From the NCBI GenBank assembly GCA_964418425.1, contig CAYQLT010000002.1, positions 83,167-147,166 of the forward strand: 64,000 bases of DNA. The letters are read 5' to 3'. The DNA comes from CAYQLT01 sp964418425 (GTDB lineage Bacteria > Bacillota > Limnochordia > Limnochordales > Geochordaceae). The notes beneath the pieces are model-generated. The model saw only the letters and a program-made list of their open reading frames with translations. It was not told the DNA's origin and searched no databases. Both the position numbers and the translations under genes were made by a program. Positions 50,869-59,361 of this stretch are shown here, piece by piece (within the stretch, counting starts at the first letter, position 1; the number at the start of each line of letters is the position of its first letter).

Positions 50869-52002
50869 TCACAGGTACTCGTCCCGCTCCATGGCCTTGA
50901 GCCGCCCCAGGAGAGCCTTGAGATCCTGGGCGCGTTCTTTGGAACAGACCAGCGTCACGTCATCGGTCTCCACGATCACCAGATCCCGAACCCCCAGGGT
51001 GGCCACCAGCTTCTTGCGGGCCGCCGGGCTTCGCCCCGCCGCTCCCGGCGCCCCCTCGTCGCTGACGAAGACGATGCACCGGCTGGTATCCAATCCCACG
51101 TGGCGGCCTCCCTGCACCACGTTGCCGTCCTCGTCCGGTTCGAACAGCCGCTCCAGGGCCGGCCAGCTGCCCGCATCGTCCCAGCCGAAGTCCGCGGGTA
51201 CCACGGCGATCTCGTCCCCGCTGCGCTCCAGCACGCCAAAGTCGATGGAGACGGGATCCAGCTCCTCGAAGACCTGCCGGGCCACCTCGTCCCGATCCTC
51301 GCGGTCCCAGGCGCCCGCGATGCGCTCCAGGCCCTGGTGGAGTTCCGGCATGTAGCGCTGGATCGCGCTGCGAATGGCGGTGGTCTTCCAAACGAAGATC
51401 CCGCTGTTCCACAGGTGATGGCCGTCGGCCGCGAAGCGGCGGGCGGTGGAAATGGGAGGCTTTTCCACAAACCGCGCCACCCGGTACACGTCATAACCCT
51501 GGGCCGTACCGGCCCGTTCGCCCAGCTCGATGTACCCGTACCCCGTCTCCGGCCGGGTCGGCCATACCCCGATGGTGATCAGGGGATGGTGCTCGGAGGC
51601 TTCCGCGGCCGCCCGGATCACCCGCCGGAACCCCTCCGCGTCCCGCACCACGTGGTCGGCGGGCAACACCACCATAGTCGGATCCGGCCCCCAGGCTCCG
51701 CCGCTTTGCTGCAGGTAGACGGCTGCCAGCCCGATACAGGCTGCCGTGTTGCGGCCAAGGGGCTCCACGACGACGTTGTCGGGTGGGATCTCCTGCAGTT
51801 GCCGGCGGATCGAGTCCGCATACTGCCCGCTGGTTACCACCAGGACCCCTCGCGCACCCACCAGCGGCACCACCCGGTCCACCGCGTCCTGCAACAGGCT
51901 GCGGTCCCCGTTGAGATGGAGCAGCTGCTTGGGCCGCAGCTTGCGAGACAAAGGCCAAAACCGCTCGCCGCGGCCGCCCGCCATGATCACCGCGACCAGC
52001 AT
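50869..52002 (-). CDS. manC: mannose-1-phosphate guanylyltransferase
   Basis: Makes GDP-mannose. Nucleotidyl loop M-A-G-G-R-G-E-R-F-W-P-L-S with K-Q, then P-A-D-H, R-P-E-T-G-Y-G-Y-I-E and F-V-E-K-P, N-S-G-I-F-V-W (mannose site) and the C-terminal stretch ending in a short beta region. 377 residues, single-domain form without the isomerase half. ATG at 52002. With the phosphohexomutase and two GT4 enzymes it points to a mannose-containing glycan. Confidence 0.94.
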   Translation of the reverse strand: MLVAVIMAGGRGERFWPLSRKLRPKQLLHLNGDRSLLQDAVDRVVPLVGARGVLVVTSGQYADSIRRQLQEIPPDNVVVEPLGRNTAACIGLAAVYLQQSGGAWGPDPTMVVLPADHVVRDAEGFRRVIRAAAEASEHHPLITIGVWPTRPETGYGYIELGERAGTAQGYDVYRVARFVEKPPISTARRFAADGHHLWNSGIFVWKTTAIRSAIQRYMPELHQGLERIAGAWDREDRDEVARQVFEELDPVSIDFGVLERSGDEIAVVPADFGWDDAGSWPALERLFEPDEDGNVVQGGRHVGLDTSRCIVFVSDEGAPGAAGRSPAARKKLVATLGVRDLVIVETDDVTLVCSKERAQDLKALLGRLKAMERDEYL

Positions 52003-52013
52003 GCCCACCCTCT

Positions 52014-52769
52014 TCACCCCCGAACTCCCCGGCGCTCGGTTATCTGGCGGATCGCCAGGCGATCCCCTGGCTGCACCCCCAATCGGTCCTGGGCGGAGCC
52101 AGCCACCACCGACACTTCCAGGGTGCCGGAAGAGCCCTCCACCACCACCAACTCGCCGGCACCCGCGTCGCCGTAGGTTCGCACAAAGGTGGCCACCACC
52201 GCGGCCCGACCCGCCACGGCCACCTCCACCGGAGCCGGCGGCGACCAGCCCTCGGGCAAGGGGATGGTGGTGACCAGGTTGCCGAAGGGGTCCACCCGGA
52301 CCACCTCCCCCTCCTGCCCGCTTCGGTGAAAGTTCAGGGGAACCAGGGCGCCATGGGGTACCCCGAGCTGGCCCAGGCTGCCCCCGGCCGCCCACCGGGC
52401 CGCGGCCGGCGCGAAGACGTCCCGGGCGTGAAAGGTGGGCGAGGCTTCCGGGGGGATCGGCAGCCGGACCGCCTCCACCACGCCGTCCTCCGACGCGGCC
52501 GGGTACAAAAGCCCGTTGTCCGGCCCCACCCAGCGGTACCGGCGGCTTTGCACGGCCACCGCCGCGCGACGGGTGCCCACCCCCGGATCCACCACGGCAA
52601 GGAAGAGGGTTCCGGGGGGAAAATACCGGTAGGCCGACCAGAGCACCCATGCGCCCTCCCGGACCGCCTGCGGCCGGATGGAGTGGCAGAGATCCACCAC
52701 CCTGCCGCGGGGCCAGCGGGAGGCGATCACGCCCTTGACCACCCCCACGTACTCGGAGGCCCCGAAGTC
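52014..52769 (-). CDS. SAM hydroxide adenosyltransferase (DUF62), N-terminus in gap
   Basis: S-adenosylmethionine hydrolase of the SAM hydroxide adenosyltransferase family (splits SAM to adenosine and methionine). Seen: D-F-G-A-S-E-Y-V-G-V at the edge of the N run, D-P-G-V-G-T, G-P-D-N-G-L-L, F-H-A-R-D-V-F-A-P, and D-P-F-G-N-L-V-T. About 5-10 N-terminal residues lie in the 100-N gap. Directly upstream of manC by 11 bases; reason for the pairing is unknown. Confidence 0.9.
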   Translation of the reverse strand, partial: DFGASEYVGVVKGVIASRWPRGRVVDLCHSIRPQAVREGAWVLWSAYRYFPPGTLFLAVVDPGVGTRRAAVAVQSRRYRWVGPDNGLLYPAASEDGVVEAVRLPIPPEASPTFHARDVFAPAAARWAAGGSLGQLGVPHGALVPLNFHRSGQEGEVVRVDPFGNLVTTIPLPEGWSPPAPVEVAVAGRAAVVATFVRTYGDAGAGELVVVEGSSGTLEVSVVAGSAQDRLGVQPGDRLAIRQITERRGVRG

Positions 52770-52869
52770 NNNNNNNNNNNNNNNNNNNNNNNNNNNNNNN
52801 NNNNNNNNNNNNNNNNNNNNNNNNNNNNNNNNNNNNNNNNNNNNNNNNNNNNNNNNNNNNNNNNNNNNN
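52770..52869. other. 100-N gap without flanking duplication
   Basis: The only N run not bordered by a 55-bp repeat. It cuts the start of the SAM hydrolase and touches the sdhB stop codon. Its true length is unknown. Confidence 0.9.
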
Positions 52870-53571
52870 TTACAACCGGGCGGCCACCATCGCCTGCTTG
52901 ACCTCCTGGATGGCCCGGGTCACCTGGATCCCCCTGGGGCAGGCGTCGGTGCAGTTGAAGATGGTTCGACACCGCCACACGCCATCCCGGTCGTTGAGGA
53001 TGGCCAGCCGTTCGGCCGCCGCCCGGTCTCGACTGTCGAAGATGAACCGGTGCGCCGCCACGATGGCGGCCGGCCCGAAGTAGCGGCCGTTGGCCCAGAA
53101 CACCGGGCACGATGTGGTGCAGGCCGCGCAGAGGATGCACTTGGTGGTGTCATCGAACCGTTGCCGCTCCTCCGGGCTTTGCCGCTGCTCCTGGGCCGGC
53201 AGGCGGCTGTCGTCCGTCACCAGGTATGGCTTCACGGAACGGTAGGCCTCGAAGAAGGGTTCCATGTCCACGATCAGGTCCTTGAGAACCTTCAGGCCTC
53301 GAAGGGGCTCGATTCGGATCTCGTTGCCCAGGTCCCGCACCAGCACCTTGCACGCCAGGCGGTTGACACCGTTGATGAGCATGGCGTCCGAGCCGCAAAT
53401 CCCGTGGGCGCAGGAGCGGCGGAAGCTCAAGCTGCTGTCCAGATTCGCCTTGATGGCGTTTAGGGCATCGAGCACCCGGTCGGTGGGCTCCACCTCTACC
53501 TGGTAGTGAGCCCACCAGCTCCCCCGGCCCCGCTCCGGGTCAAAGCGCCGTATGTGGACCGTCACCTGCAT
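52870..53571 (-). CDS. sdhB: succinate dehydrogenase iron-sulfur subunit
   Basis: Electron-transfer subunit of complex II. Cysteine sets: C-A-H-G-I-C-G-S-D-A with L-A-C ([2Fe-2S]), C-I-L-C-A-A-C-T-T-S-C-P ([4Fe-4S]) and C-R-T-I-F-N-C-T-D-A-C-P ([3Fe-4S] ligands). 233 residues from ATG 53571, ending at a TAA that touches the gap. Follows sdhA by 25 bases. Confidence 0.96.
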   Translation of the reverse strand: MQVTVHIRRFDPERGRGSWWAHYQVEVEPTDRVLDALNAIKANLDSSLSFRRSCAHGICGSDAMLINGVNRLACKVLVRDLGNEIRIEPLRGLKVLKDLIVDMEPFFEAYRSVKPYLVTDDSRLPAQEQRQSPEERQRFDDTTKCILCAACTTSCPVFWANGRYFGPAAIVAAHRFIFDSRDRAAAERLAILNDRDGVWRCRTIFNCTDACPRGIQVTRAIQEVKQAMVAARL

Positions 53572-53596
53572 CTTCCCTGGCGCTCCCTTCCGTTGA

Positions 53597-55327
53597 CTAG
53601 TACTTGCGCTCCGTGGGGGGATAGCGGGTGATGACCACGGGACGGTAGCGGATCTCGTGCCCGCCATCTCCGCTGCGGTACAGCAGGGTGTGCTTGAGCC
53701 AGTTCGCATCATCCCGGCGCGGGTAATCCTCCCGCCAGTGGGCGCCCCGGCTTTCGGTGCGGTTGAGCGCGCTGACCACCAGCGCCTCGGCGAGATCTAG
53801 CAGGTACCCCAGCTCCAACGTCTCCAGAAGGTCGGTGTTGTAGCGGCTGCCCGGATCCCCCACCCGTACGGACCGGTACCGCTCCTTCAGCTCCGCGATC
53901 TCCTGGCGGGCGCGCTCCAGGGTCTCGTGGGTGCGAAAGACGGATGCGTTGTCCATCATGGTCTGCTGGAGCTTCTCGCGCAAAAGCGCCGGGTTTTCCC
54001 CATCCCGCCGGCCCCGCAAAGCCTCCAGTTGCGCCCGGGCCGGCCCCGCCGCATCGTCGGGCCAGGCCGGCAGCCCCGCCTGGCGGACGAACTCCAGCAT
54101 GTGCCGCCCGGCCCGCCGTCCGAAGACCAGGATGTCCACCAGTGAATTGGTCCCCAGCCGGTTGGCGCCGTGGACGGAGACGCAAGCACACTCGCCGGCC
54201 GCATACAGCCCCGGCACCGGGGTGTTGTGCTCGTCCCGTATGACGCGCCCGTCCACGTCCGTGGGAATGCCGCCCATCGCGTAATGGGCGGTGGGTTGCA
54301 CGGGGATCCGCTCGGTGGCCGGATCGATGCCCAGGTACGTCCGCACGAAGTCGGTGATGTCGGGTAGCTTGGCCTCCAGCACCTCCCGCCCCAGGTGGGT
54401 CAGGTCCAGGTGCAGGTAATCCCTCCCTCCGATCCCCCGTCCTTCCCGAACCTCGGTGTACATGGCCCTGGAGACCATATCTCGGGGCGCCAGATCCTTG
54501 AGGGTAGGCGCATAGCGTTCCATGAAGCGCTCGCCTTTGTCGTTACGCAGGATCCCGCCTTCGCCCCGGGCCGCCTCGCTCAGCAGGATGCCCATCTTGT
54601 AGATTCCGGTAGGATGAAACTGGTAAAACTCCATGTCCTGCAGCGGGACGCCCCGCCTCCAGGCGATGGCCACCCCGTCACCCGTCAGGGAGTGGGCGTT
54701 GCTGGTGATCTTGAAGATGCGCCCGTAACCCCCCGTCGCCAGAAGCACCGCGCCGGCGTGGAACGTGTGCAGCTCGCCGCTGGCCAGCTCGTAGGCCACG
54801 ACCCCTGCAACCCGGCCGTCCGACTCCACCAGGTCCACCATCTGGAACTCCGAGAAGAAGGTCACCTCCCGGCGGATGCACTGCTGGTAGAGGGTCTGCA
54901 GGATCATGTGGCCCGTCCGGTCGGCGGAGTAGCAGGCCCGCCGAACCGGCCCCTGGCCGTGGTTTCGGGTGTGCCCGCCGAAGGGGCGCTGGTCGATGCG
55001 CCCGTCCGCGGTCCGGTTAAACGGGAGCCCCCAGTGCTCCAGCTCGTAGACGGTCTCGATGGCCTCGCGGCACATGATCTCGATGGCGTCCTGGTCGCCC
55101 AGGTAGTCGCTCCCCTTCACCGTGTCGAAGGCGTGCCACTCCCAGTGGTCCTCCTCCAGGTTGCCCAGGGCCGCCCCGATGCCCCCCTGGGCGGTACCCG
55201 TGTGGGAGCGGGTGGGGTAGAGCTTGCTGAGCACAGCCACCCGAAGCCCCTTGCCGGCCAGCTCCAGGGCTCCCCGCAGCCCCGCGCCGCCGGCTCCCAC
55301 CACCACGGCATCGTACGTGTGGTGCAT
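53597..55327 (-). CDS. sdhA: succinate dehydrogenase flavoprotein subunit
   Basis: Catalytic subunit with covalent FAD. V-V-V-G-A-G-G-A-G-L-R (FAD loop), S-H-T-G-T-A-Q-G-G-I-G (FAD-linked His in S-H-T), F-G-G-H-T-R-N-H-G, Q-F-H-P-T-G-I-Y, H-Y-A-M-G-G-I, and S-V-H-G-A-N-R-L-G-T-N-S-L. 576 residues from ATG 55327. Part of sdhCDAB. Confidence 0.97.
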   Translation of the reverse strand: MHHTYDAVVVGAGGAGLRGALELAGKGLRVAVLSKLYPTRSHTGTAQGGIGAALGNLEEDHWEWHAFDTVKGSDYLGDQDAIEIMCREAIETVYELEHWGLPFNRTADGRIDQRPFGGHTRNHGQGPVRRACYSADRTGHMILQTLYQQCIRREVTFFSEFQMVDLVESDGRVAGVVAYELASGELHTFHAGAVLLATGGYGRIFKITSNAHSLTGDGVAIAWRRGVPLQDMEFYQFHPTGIYKMGILLSEAARGEGGILRNDKGERFMERYAPTLKDLAPRDMVSRAMYTEVREGRGIGGRDYLHLDLTHLGREVLEAKLPDITDFVRTYLGIDPATERIPVQPTAHYAMGGIPTDVDGRVIRDEHNTPVPGLYAAGECACVSVHGANRLGTNSLVDILVFGRRAGRHMLEFVRQAGLPAWPDDAAGPARAQLEALRGRRDGENPALLREKLQQTMMDNASVFRTHETLERARQEIAELKERYRSVRVGDPGSRYNTDLLETLELGYLLDLAEALVVSALNRTESRGAHWREDYPRRDDANWLKHTLLYRSGDGGHEIRYRPVVITRYPPTERKY

Positions 55328-55341
55328 CTTCCGAACTCCCC

Positions 55342-55755
55342 TCAACCGGCCGCCGTCGGCCCCAACGCGAGGGCCTGAGGCTGGAAGGTGAACAGGACCA
55401 AAGCGCCCACGGCCAGAAAGACGAAGCCCAGCACGTAAACCGCCGACAGGCTGACGATGCGCCATCCGCGGCTGTGGACGTACTCGTCCAGCACCATCCG
55501 CAGCCCGTTGAGGCCGTGAAGCAGCGCCAGCACCAGAAGCAACAGGTCATAGGCCCGCCACAGCCAGCCGGCCGGTCCGCTCAAGCGTTCGGCCACAAAC
55601 GCGTAGTTGATTTTCTCCACGCTGTTGACCACATGCATGATGGCCAGGTGCCCCAGGGCCAGAAAGATGAGCAGCACCCCCGAGACCCTCATGAACAGCC
55701 ACGAATACAACTCGAAGTTGGAACCCGTCGGCCGGGGTCGTCCGTATACGCCCAC
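55342..55755 (-). CDS. sdhD: succinate dehydrogenase membrane anchor subunit SdhD
   Basis: A 137-residue protein with three membrane helices. F-M-R-V-S-G-V-L-L-I-F-L-A-L-G-H-L includes the quinone-site S-G and a possible haem His, and L-A-L-L-H-G-L-N-G-L-R holds the second. GTG start. Between sdhC and sdhA in the operon. Confidence 0.9.
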   Translation of the reverse strand: MGVYGRPRPTGSNFELYSWLFMRVSGVLLIFLALGHLAIMHVVNSVEKINYAFVAERLSGPAGWLWRAYDLLLLVLALLHGLNGLRMVLDEYVHSRGWRIVSLSAVYVLGFVFLAVGALVLFTFQPQALALGPTAAG

Positions 55756-55873
55756 CGTAACCTCTTGCCCCTCTCCTGGGCGCCGGCCCGGGATTGCGTG
55801 CCTTCTTCCCGGGCGCGCCTTTACTGGATGTGGGTCGCGGCCTCAAGCCCCAAACACCGGCACGCGCTCCCGC

Positions 55874-56224
55874 TCAGGAGAACAACGGCCGCAGCATGAA
55901 GAAGGCTGCCGGGATGAAGGTCACCACGAACACGGCGCCGGCCGCCCAAAACAGCCGGGCATGCAGCGGTGCCGTCTGGGGCCAGAAGTCCAGGATGATG
56001 ATGCGAAGTCCGTTGAGCCCGTGGTACAAGACGCCGGCAGCCAGCAGCACCTCCAAAATCCGGATCACCGGGGCCCGGTAGAACGCGACGAACCGGTTGT
56101 ACCACTCGGGCCCGGCCAGCACCAGGGCGGTGTCGGCGATGTGCAGCACCAAGAACAGCAGCACCCCCAGGCCGGAAACCCGGTGCAGGATCCACGCCAG
56201 CATCCCCACCCGACCTCGATACAA
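55874..56224 (-). CDS. sdhC: succinate dehydrogenase cytochrome b556 subunit SdhC
   Basis: 116 residues, three membrane helices. H-R-V-S-G-L-G-V-L-L-F-L-V-L-H (quinone site Ser, haem His) and L-Y-H-G-L-N-G-L-R-I are typical. The start is taken as TTG 56224, about 10 bases after GGGGGG; ATG (residue 8) is an alternative. First gene of sdhCDAB, with 118 bases before sdhD. Confidence 0.9.
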   Translation of the reverse strand: MYRGRVGMLAWILHRVSGLGVLLFLVLHIADTALVLAGPEWYNRFVAFYRAPVIRILEVLLAAGVLYHGLNGLRIIILDFWPQTAPLHARLFWAAGAVFVVTFIPAAFFMLRPLFS

Positions 56225-56249
56225 CCCTCATGCACCCCCCGCCTGTAAT

Positions 56250-56278
56250 TCTCTAGCACCGGGGCGGTGATGGAGCAA
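56250..56278 (-). promoter_or_regulatory. promoter of sdhCDAB
   Basis: Minus strand: -35 TTGCTC (56278-56273), 17-bp spacer, -10 TAGAGA (56255-56250). Moderate match, about 25 bases before the sdhC start. Confidence 0.45.
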
Positions 56279-56326
56279 GCTGGCAGGGCGGCAGGAAGGC
56301 GAAGCGTCACGGATGACGGCGGAAAA

Positions 56327-56355
56327 GGGCGGCCCTGCTTGGGGCAGGGCCGCCC
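56327..56355 (-). terminator. rho-independent terminator of the sigma factor gene
   Basis: GGGCGGCCCTGC (56327-56338), loop TTGGG, GCAGGGCCGCCC (56344-56355): a perfect 12-bp stem. On the minus strand it is followed by TTTTCC. It lies 12 bases after the sigma gene stop. Confidence 0.85.
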
Positions 56356-56367
56356 GAGGAGCGGCTT

Positions 56368-57291
56368 TCAGGAGAGGTAGACGTCCAGCGCCGCCGTGCG
56401 TGCAGGTTCCCGGAGGTGAGCCAGCGCCCGCTCCTGGATCTGGCGGATGCGCTCGCGGGTCACGCCCAGCTTGCGCCCGATCTCCTCCAGCGTGCGAGGC
56501 CGGTTGTCCTCCAGGCCGTAGCGCAGGGTCAAGACGGTCTGCTCGGTGGGCGGGAGGGTCTTGAGCACTTCCCGCAGCTGCTCCTTGAGGAGCCGCCGGG
56601 CCGCCTCCTCATCAGGCGGCAGGCTCTCCTCGTCCCCCACGAAGTCGGCCACCCGCATCCCATCCTCGCCCACGGGGCTTTCCAGGGAGACCAGTTCCTG
56701 GGCGGCCCGTAACGCCTCCTCCACCCGCTGGGCGCCCAGGCCCAGCTGGGCCGCCACCTCCTCCGGGCTGGCGTCCCGGCCCAGCTCGTGGCCCAGGCGG
56801 CTCGCGGTCGTGCTCACCTTCCCTATTGTCTCCACCATATGGGCGGGCAAGCGGATGGTCCGAGATTGGTCCGTGATGGAGCGCCGCACCGCCTGGACGA
56901 TCCACCAGGTGGCATAGGTGCTGAAGCGGTATCCCTTGCGCCAGTCATATTTCTCCACGGCCCGCATCAGGCCGATGTTGCCCTCCTGCACCAGGTCCAG
57001 CACCGGAACGCCTCGATCCACAAAGCGCATGGCCACGTTGACCACGAGGCGCAAATTGGCCTCGATCAGCGCTGCCTTGGCCCGCAGATCGCCTTTTTCC
57101 GCCCGTTTCGCCAGCTCCACTTCCTGCTCCCGGGTGAGCAGGGGCACCCGCCCGATCTCCTTCAGGTAGGTATGGAGAAGGTTCACCGACTGCTCCCGGT
57201 CGCCGCCGGGGCGCCGGCTCGCCGGTTGTCCGTCATCCCGGGAGGCGACGGATCTCAGGGGCGTGGACGCCGGTGCCCTGCGCGTCGCCAT
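56368..57291 (-). CDS. RpoD/SigA-like RNA polymerase sigma factor
   Basis: Group 1 or 2 sigma-70 factor without region 1.1. Region 1.2 (D-T-type L-H-T-Y-L-K-E-I-G-R-V-P-L-L), region 2 (A-N-L-R-L-V-V-N-V-A, D-L-V-Q-E-G-N-I-G-L-M-R-A-V-E-K-Y-D, R-F-S-T-Y-A-T-W-W-I), region 3 and region 4.2 (T-L-E-E-I-G-R-K-L-G-V-T-R-E-R-I-R-Q-I) are complete. 307 residues from ATG 57291; GTG 57300 adds three. Not beside dnaG, so possibly a second, RpoD-like factor and not the housekeeping one. Its start lies inside the end of perR. Confidence 0.92.
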   Translation of the reverse strand: MATRRAPASTPLRSVASRDDGQPASRRPGGDREQSVNLLHTYLKEIGRVPLLTREQEVELAKRAEKGDLRAKAALIEANLRLVVNVAMRFVDRGVPVLDLVQEGNIGLMRAVEKYDWRKGYRFSTYATWWIVQAVRRSITDQSRTIRLPAHMVETIGKVSTTASRLGHELGRDASPEEVAAQLGLGAQRVEEALRAAQELVSLESPVGEDGMRVADFVGDEESLPPDEEAARRLLKEQLREVLKTLPPTEQTVLTLRYGLEDNRPRTLEEIGRKLGVTRERIRQIQERALAHLREPARTAALDVYLS

Positions 57292-57769
57292 CGTTCTCAC
57301 CTCTCTCGGCCGTACCGGTTCCCGTTGAGTTTGCTACGCCCGCCTCGCCGTGTCGGCACGGAGGGCACAGTCCGAAGAACTCGTGCCGCTGCCCGGAGAT
57401 GACGAAGCCCGAGCGCTCGGCCACAAGGCGAGCCAGCTCCTCCAGGTTGGGCGCCTCCAGGTCGTAGATACGGTGACAGCGGGTGCAACGGATGTTGATG
57501 TGCGCCCTGGGGTTGCCGTCGTAGCGGTTCGCCTCGTCGCCAAAGCTCAGCTCGCACACCAGCCCGAGCCGCACCAGGAGTTCCAGGGTTTTGTACACCG
57601 TCGCCGGGCTCATCATGGGAAAACGGCCGCGCAGGGCCGTGTAGATCTCCTCGGCGGTGGGGTGGCTTCTGGCCGTCAGGAGGTACTCATAGATGCCCAT
57701 GCGCTGGGGCGTCACGCGGTACCCGTTTTGCGCCAGAAGGGCCTGAAAGCTCTCAAGCTGCGGTGTCAC
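57233..57769 (-). CDS. perR: PerR-type Fur-family repressor
   Basis: Metal-dependent peroxide sensor. HTH with R-V-T-P-Q-R-M-G-I-Y-E-Y-L and P-A-T-V-Y-K-T-L-E-L-L. Zinc site C-T-R-C and C-P-P-C. The regulatory metal site includes H-I-N in A-H-I-N-I-R and an Asp in R-I-Y-D-L; Asp (not Glu) at that place is the PerR mark. 178 residues, with about 35 extra at the C-terminus that overlap the sigma gene start by about 60 bases. GTG 57769; the upstream gap is an assembly join. Confidence 0.9.
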   Translation of the reverse strand: MTPQLESFQALLAQNGYRVTPQRMGIYEYLLTARSHPTAEEIYTALRGRFPMMSPATVYKTLELLVRLGLVCELSFGDEANRYDGNPRAHINIRCTRCHRIYDLEAPNLEELARLVAERSGFVISGQRHEFFGLCPPCRHGEAGVANSTGTGTAERGENDGDAQGTGVHAPEIRRLPG

Positions 57770-57796
57770 CCTCCGCCCTCACTCTCTATTGATACT

Positions 57797-57896
57797 NNNN
57801 NNNNNNNNNNNNNNNNNNNNNNNNNNNNNNNNNNNNNNNNNNNNNNNNNNNNNNNNNNNNNNNNNNNNNNNNNNNNNNNNNNNNNNNNNNNNNNNN
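57797..57896. other. 100-N gap flanked by a 55-bp duplication
   Basis: The 55 bases at 57742-57796 equal those at 57897-57951 and include the first codons of perR. Collapsing them leaves perR with one normal upstream region: GGAGG before the GTG, and an AT-rich stretch at 57942-57960. Confidence 0.9.
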
Positions 57897-57951
57897 CCTG
57901 AAAGCTCTCAAGCTGCGGTGTCACCCTCCGCCCTCACTCTCTATTGATACT

Positions 57952-58240
57952 TATTCTTTCCTCGTAAGACTACCCCCTTTGCGCCGCCATGTCAACGCCC
58001 GGGTGCGGCGGGTCAATGCCCCCATGTGGCCGGGCCCGGATGCCCGCGGGCCTCCCCGGGCCCCGGGCACCTGCCCTCGCACACCCAGGGACAGAACCCG
58101 ACGCGTCGAAAGGGTTTACAGGGGGTTCTGCATACACTGTGCACGGCCCGGCCGGCTGCCGGGATGGACGGCCCGGCTGTCGCCGAAGCGCCGTGGCCGG
58201 CCGCAGGCCCACCGTTTCTCGGCCGGAAGGGGGCGCGACT
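57952..58240. other. intergenic between perR and the leucine dehydrogenase gene
   Basis: About 290 bases. AT-rich near 57952-57975, then very GC-rich. No gene recognised. A TACACT at 58133-58138 could be a -10 for the downstream gene but no -35 fits. Confidence 0.4.
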
Positions 58241-59305
58241 GTGAGCACGGGCGTCTTCGAGATCCTGTCCCGCCTGGGGCCTCACGAGGAGGTCGTCTGG
58301 ATCGCCCGACCCGAGGTCAACCTCCGGATGATCATCGCGGTGCACGACACCACTCTCGGGCCCGCCCTCGGCGGGTGCCGCATGTGGCCGTACGCCAGCG
58401 AGGAAGACGCGCTGGTGGACGTGCTGCGCCTGTCCCGGGCCATGACCTACAAAAACGCCGTCCACGACCTCAACCTGGGCGGCGGCAAGGCGGTGGTGAT
58501 GGCCGACCCGCGAACCGACAAGACGCCGGAGCTTCTCGAGGCCATCGGGCGGGCAGTGAACCTGCTGCGCGGACGGTACATCACCGCCGAGGACGTGGGC
58601 ACCAACGCCCGGGACATGATGGTGGTTCGGCGTGTAACCGATTACGTAGCCGGTCTGCCCGACCTCAGCGGCGATCCGTCGCCGTTCACAGCCCTGGGGG
58701 TCTTCCGGGGGATCCAGGCGTGCGCTTACGCCCTGTGGGGCACCACCCAGCTGGAGGGCCGCCGCGTGGCGGTTCAGGGAGTGGGCAGCGTGGGGTGCAA
58801 CCTGGTCGGGCACCTGGTGGCGGCGGGCGCGCAGGTGACCGTCACGGACATCCGGGCGGAGAAAGTGGCCCGCTGCGTGGAGGAATTCGGCGTACAGGCG
58901 GTGGAGCCCGAGGCGATCTACGACCTGGACGTGGACATCTTCGCTCCGTGCGCCCTGGGCGCCGTCCTCAACGACGAGACGCTGCCGCGGCTGCGGGCCC
59001 GGATTGTGGCCGGAGCCGCCAACAACCAGCTGGCCGAGCCCCGGCACGGGGACCTGCTGCACGAGCGGGGCATCCTGTACGCGCCGGACTACGTCATCAA
59101 TGGGGGTGGGGTGATCAACGTCTCCGAAGAGCTCAACCCGGCCGGTTATCACCCCGACCGGGCGCGGGCCCGGGTGGAGCGGATCTTCGATCGGCTGCTG
59201 GAGGTGTTCGAGCTGGCGCGCCGCCTGGACGTCCCGACGCACCGGGCGGCGGACGAGCTGGCCGCCCGGCGGCTGCGCTCGGCCCGGGTCACCCAGGTCG
59301 CCTGA
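58241..59305 (+). CDS. Leu/Phe/Val dehydrogenase (leucine dehydrogenase-like)
   Basis: NAD-dependent amino-acid dehydrogenase of the Glu/Leu/Phe/Val family. G-P-A-L-G-G-C-R-M-W-P-Y, catalytic Lys in N-L-G-G-G-K-A-V-V, A-E-D-V-G-T, and the NAD fold V-A-V-Q-G-V-G-S-V-G. The short 354-residue form and N-L-G-G-G-K pattern fit leucine dehydrogenase better than glutamate dehydrogenase. GTG 58241 with GAAGGGGG upstream. Probable role in branched-chain amino-acid breakdown. Confidence 0.92.
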   Translation: MSTGVFEILSRLGPHEEVVWIARPEVNLRMIIAVHDTTLGPALGGCRMWPYASEEDALVDVLRLSRAMTYKNAVHDLNLGGGKAVVMADPRTDKTPELLEAIGRAVNLLRGRYITAEDVGTNARDMMVVRRVTDYVAGLPDLSGDPSPFTALGVFRGIQACAYALWGTTQLEGRRVAVQGVGSVGCNLVGHLVAAGAQVTVTDIRAEKVARCVEEFGVQAVEPEAIYDLDVDIFAPCALGAVLNDETLPRLRARIVAGAANNQLAEPRHGDLLHERGILYAPDYVINGGGVINVSEELNPAGYHPDRARARVERIFDRLLEVFELARRLDVPTHRAADELAARRLRSARVTQVA

Positions 59306-59361
59306 GTGGCCATCCCCAGGCGAGGGCAGGGCCGGACCCGGCCCGGAGGGGGCACGCAGGG

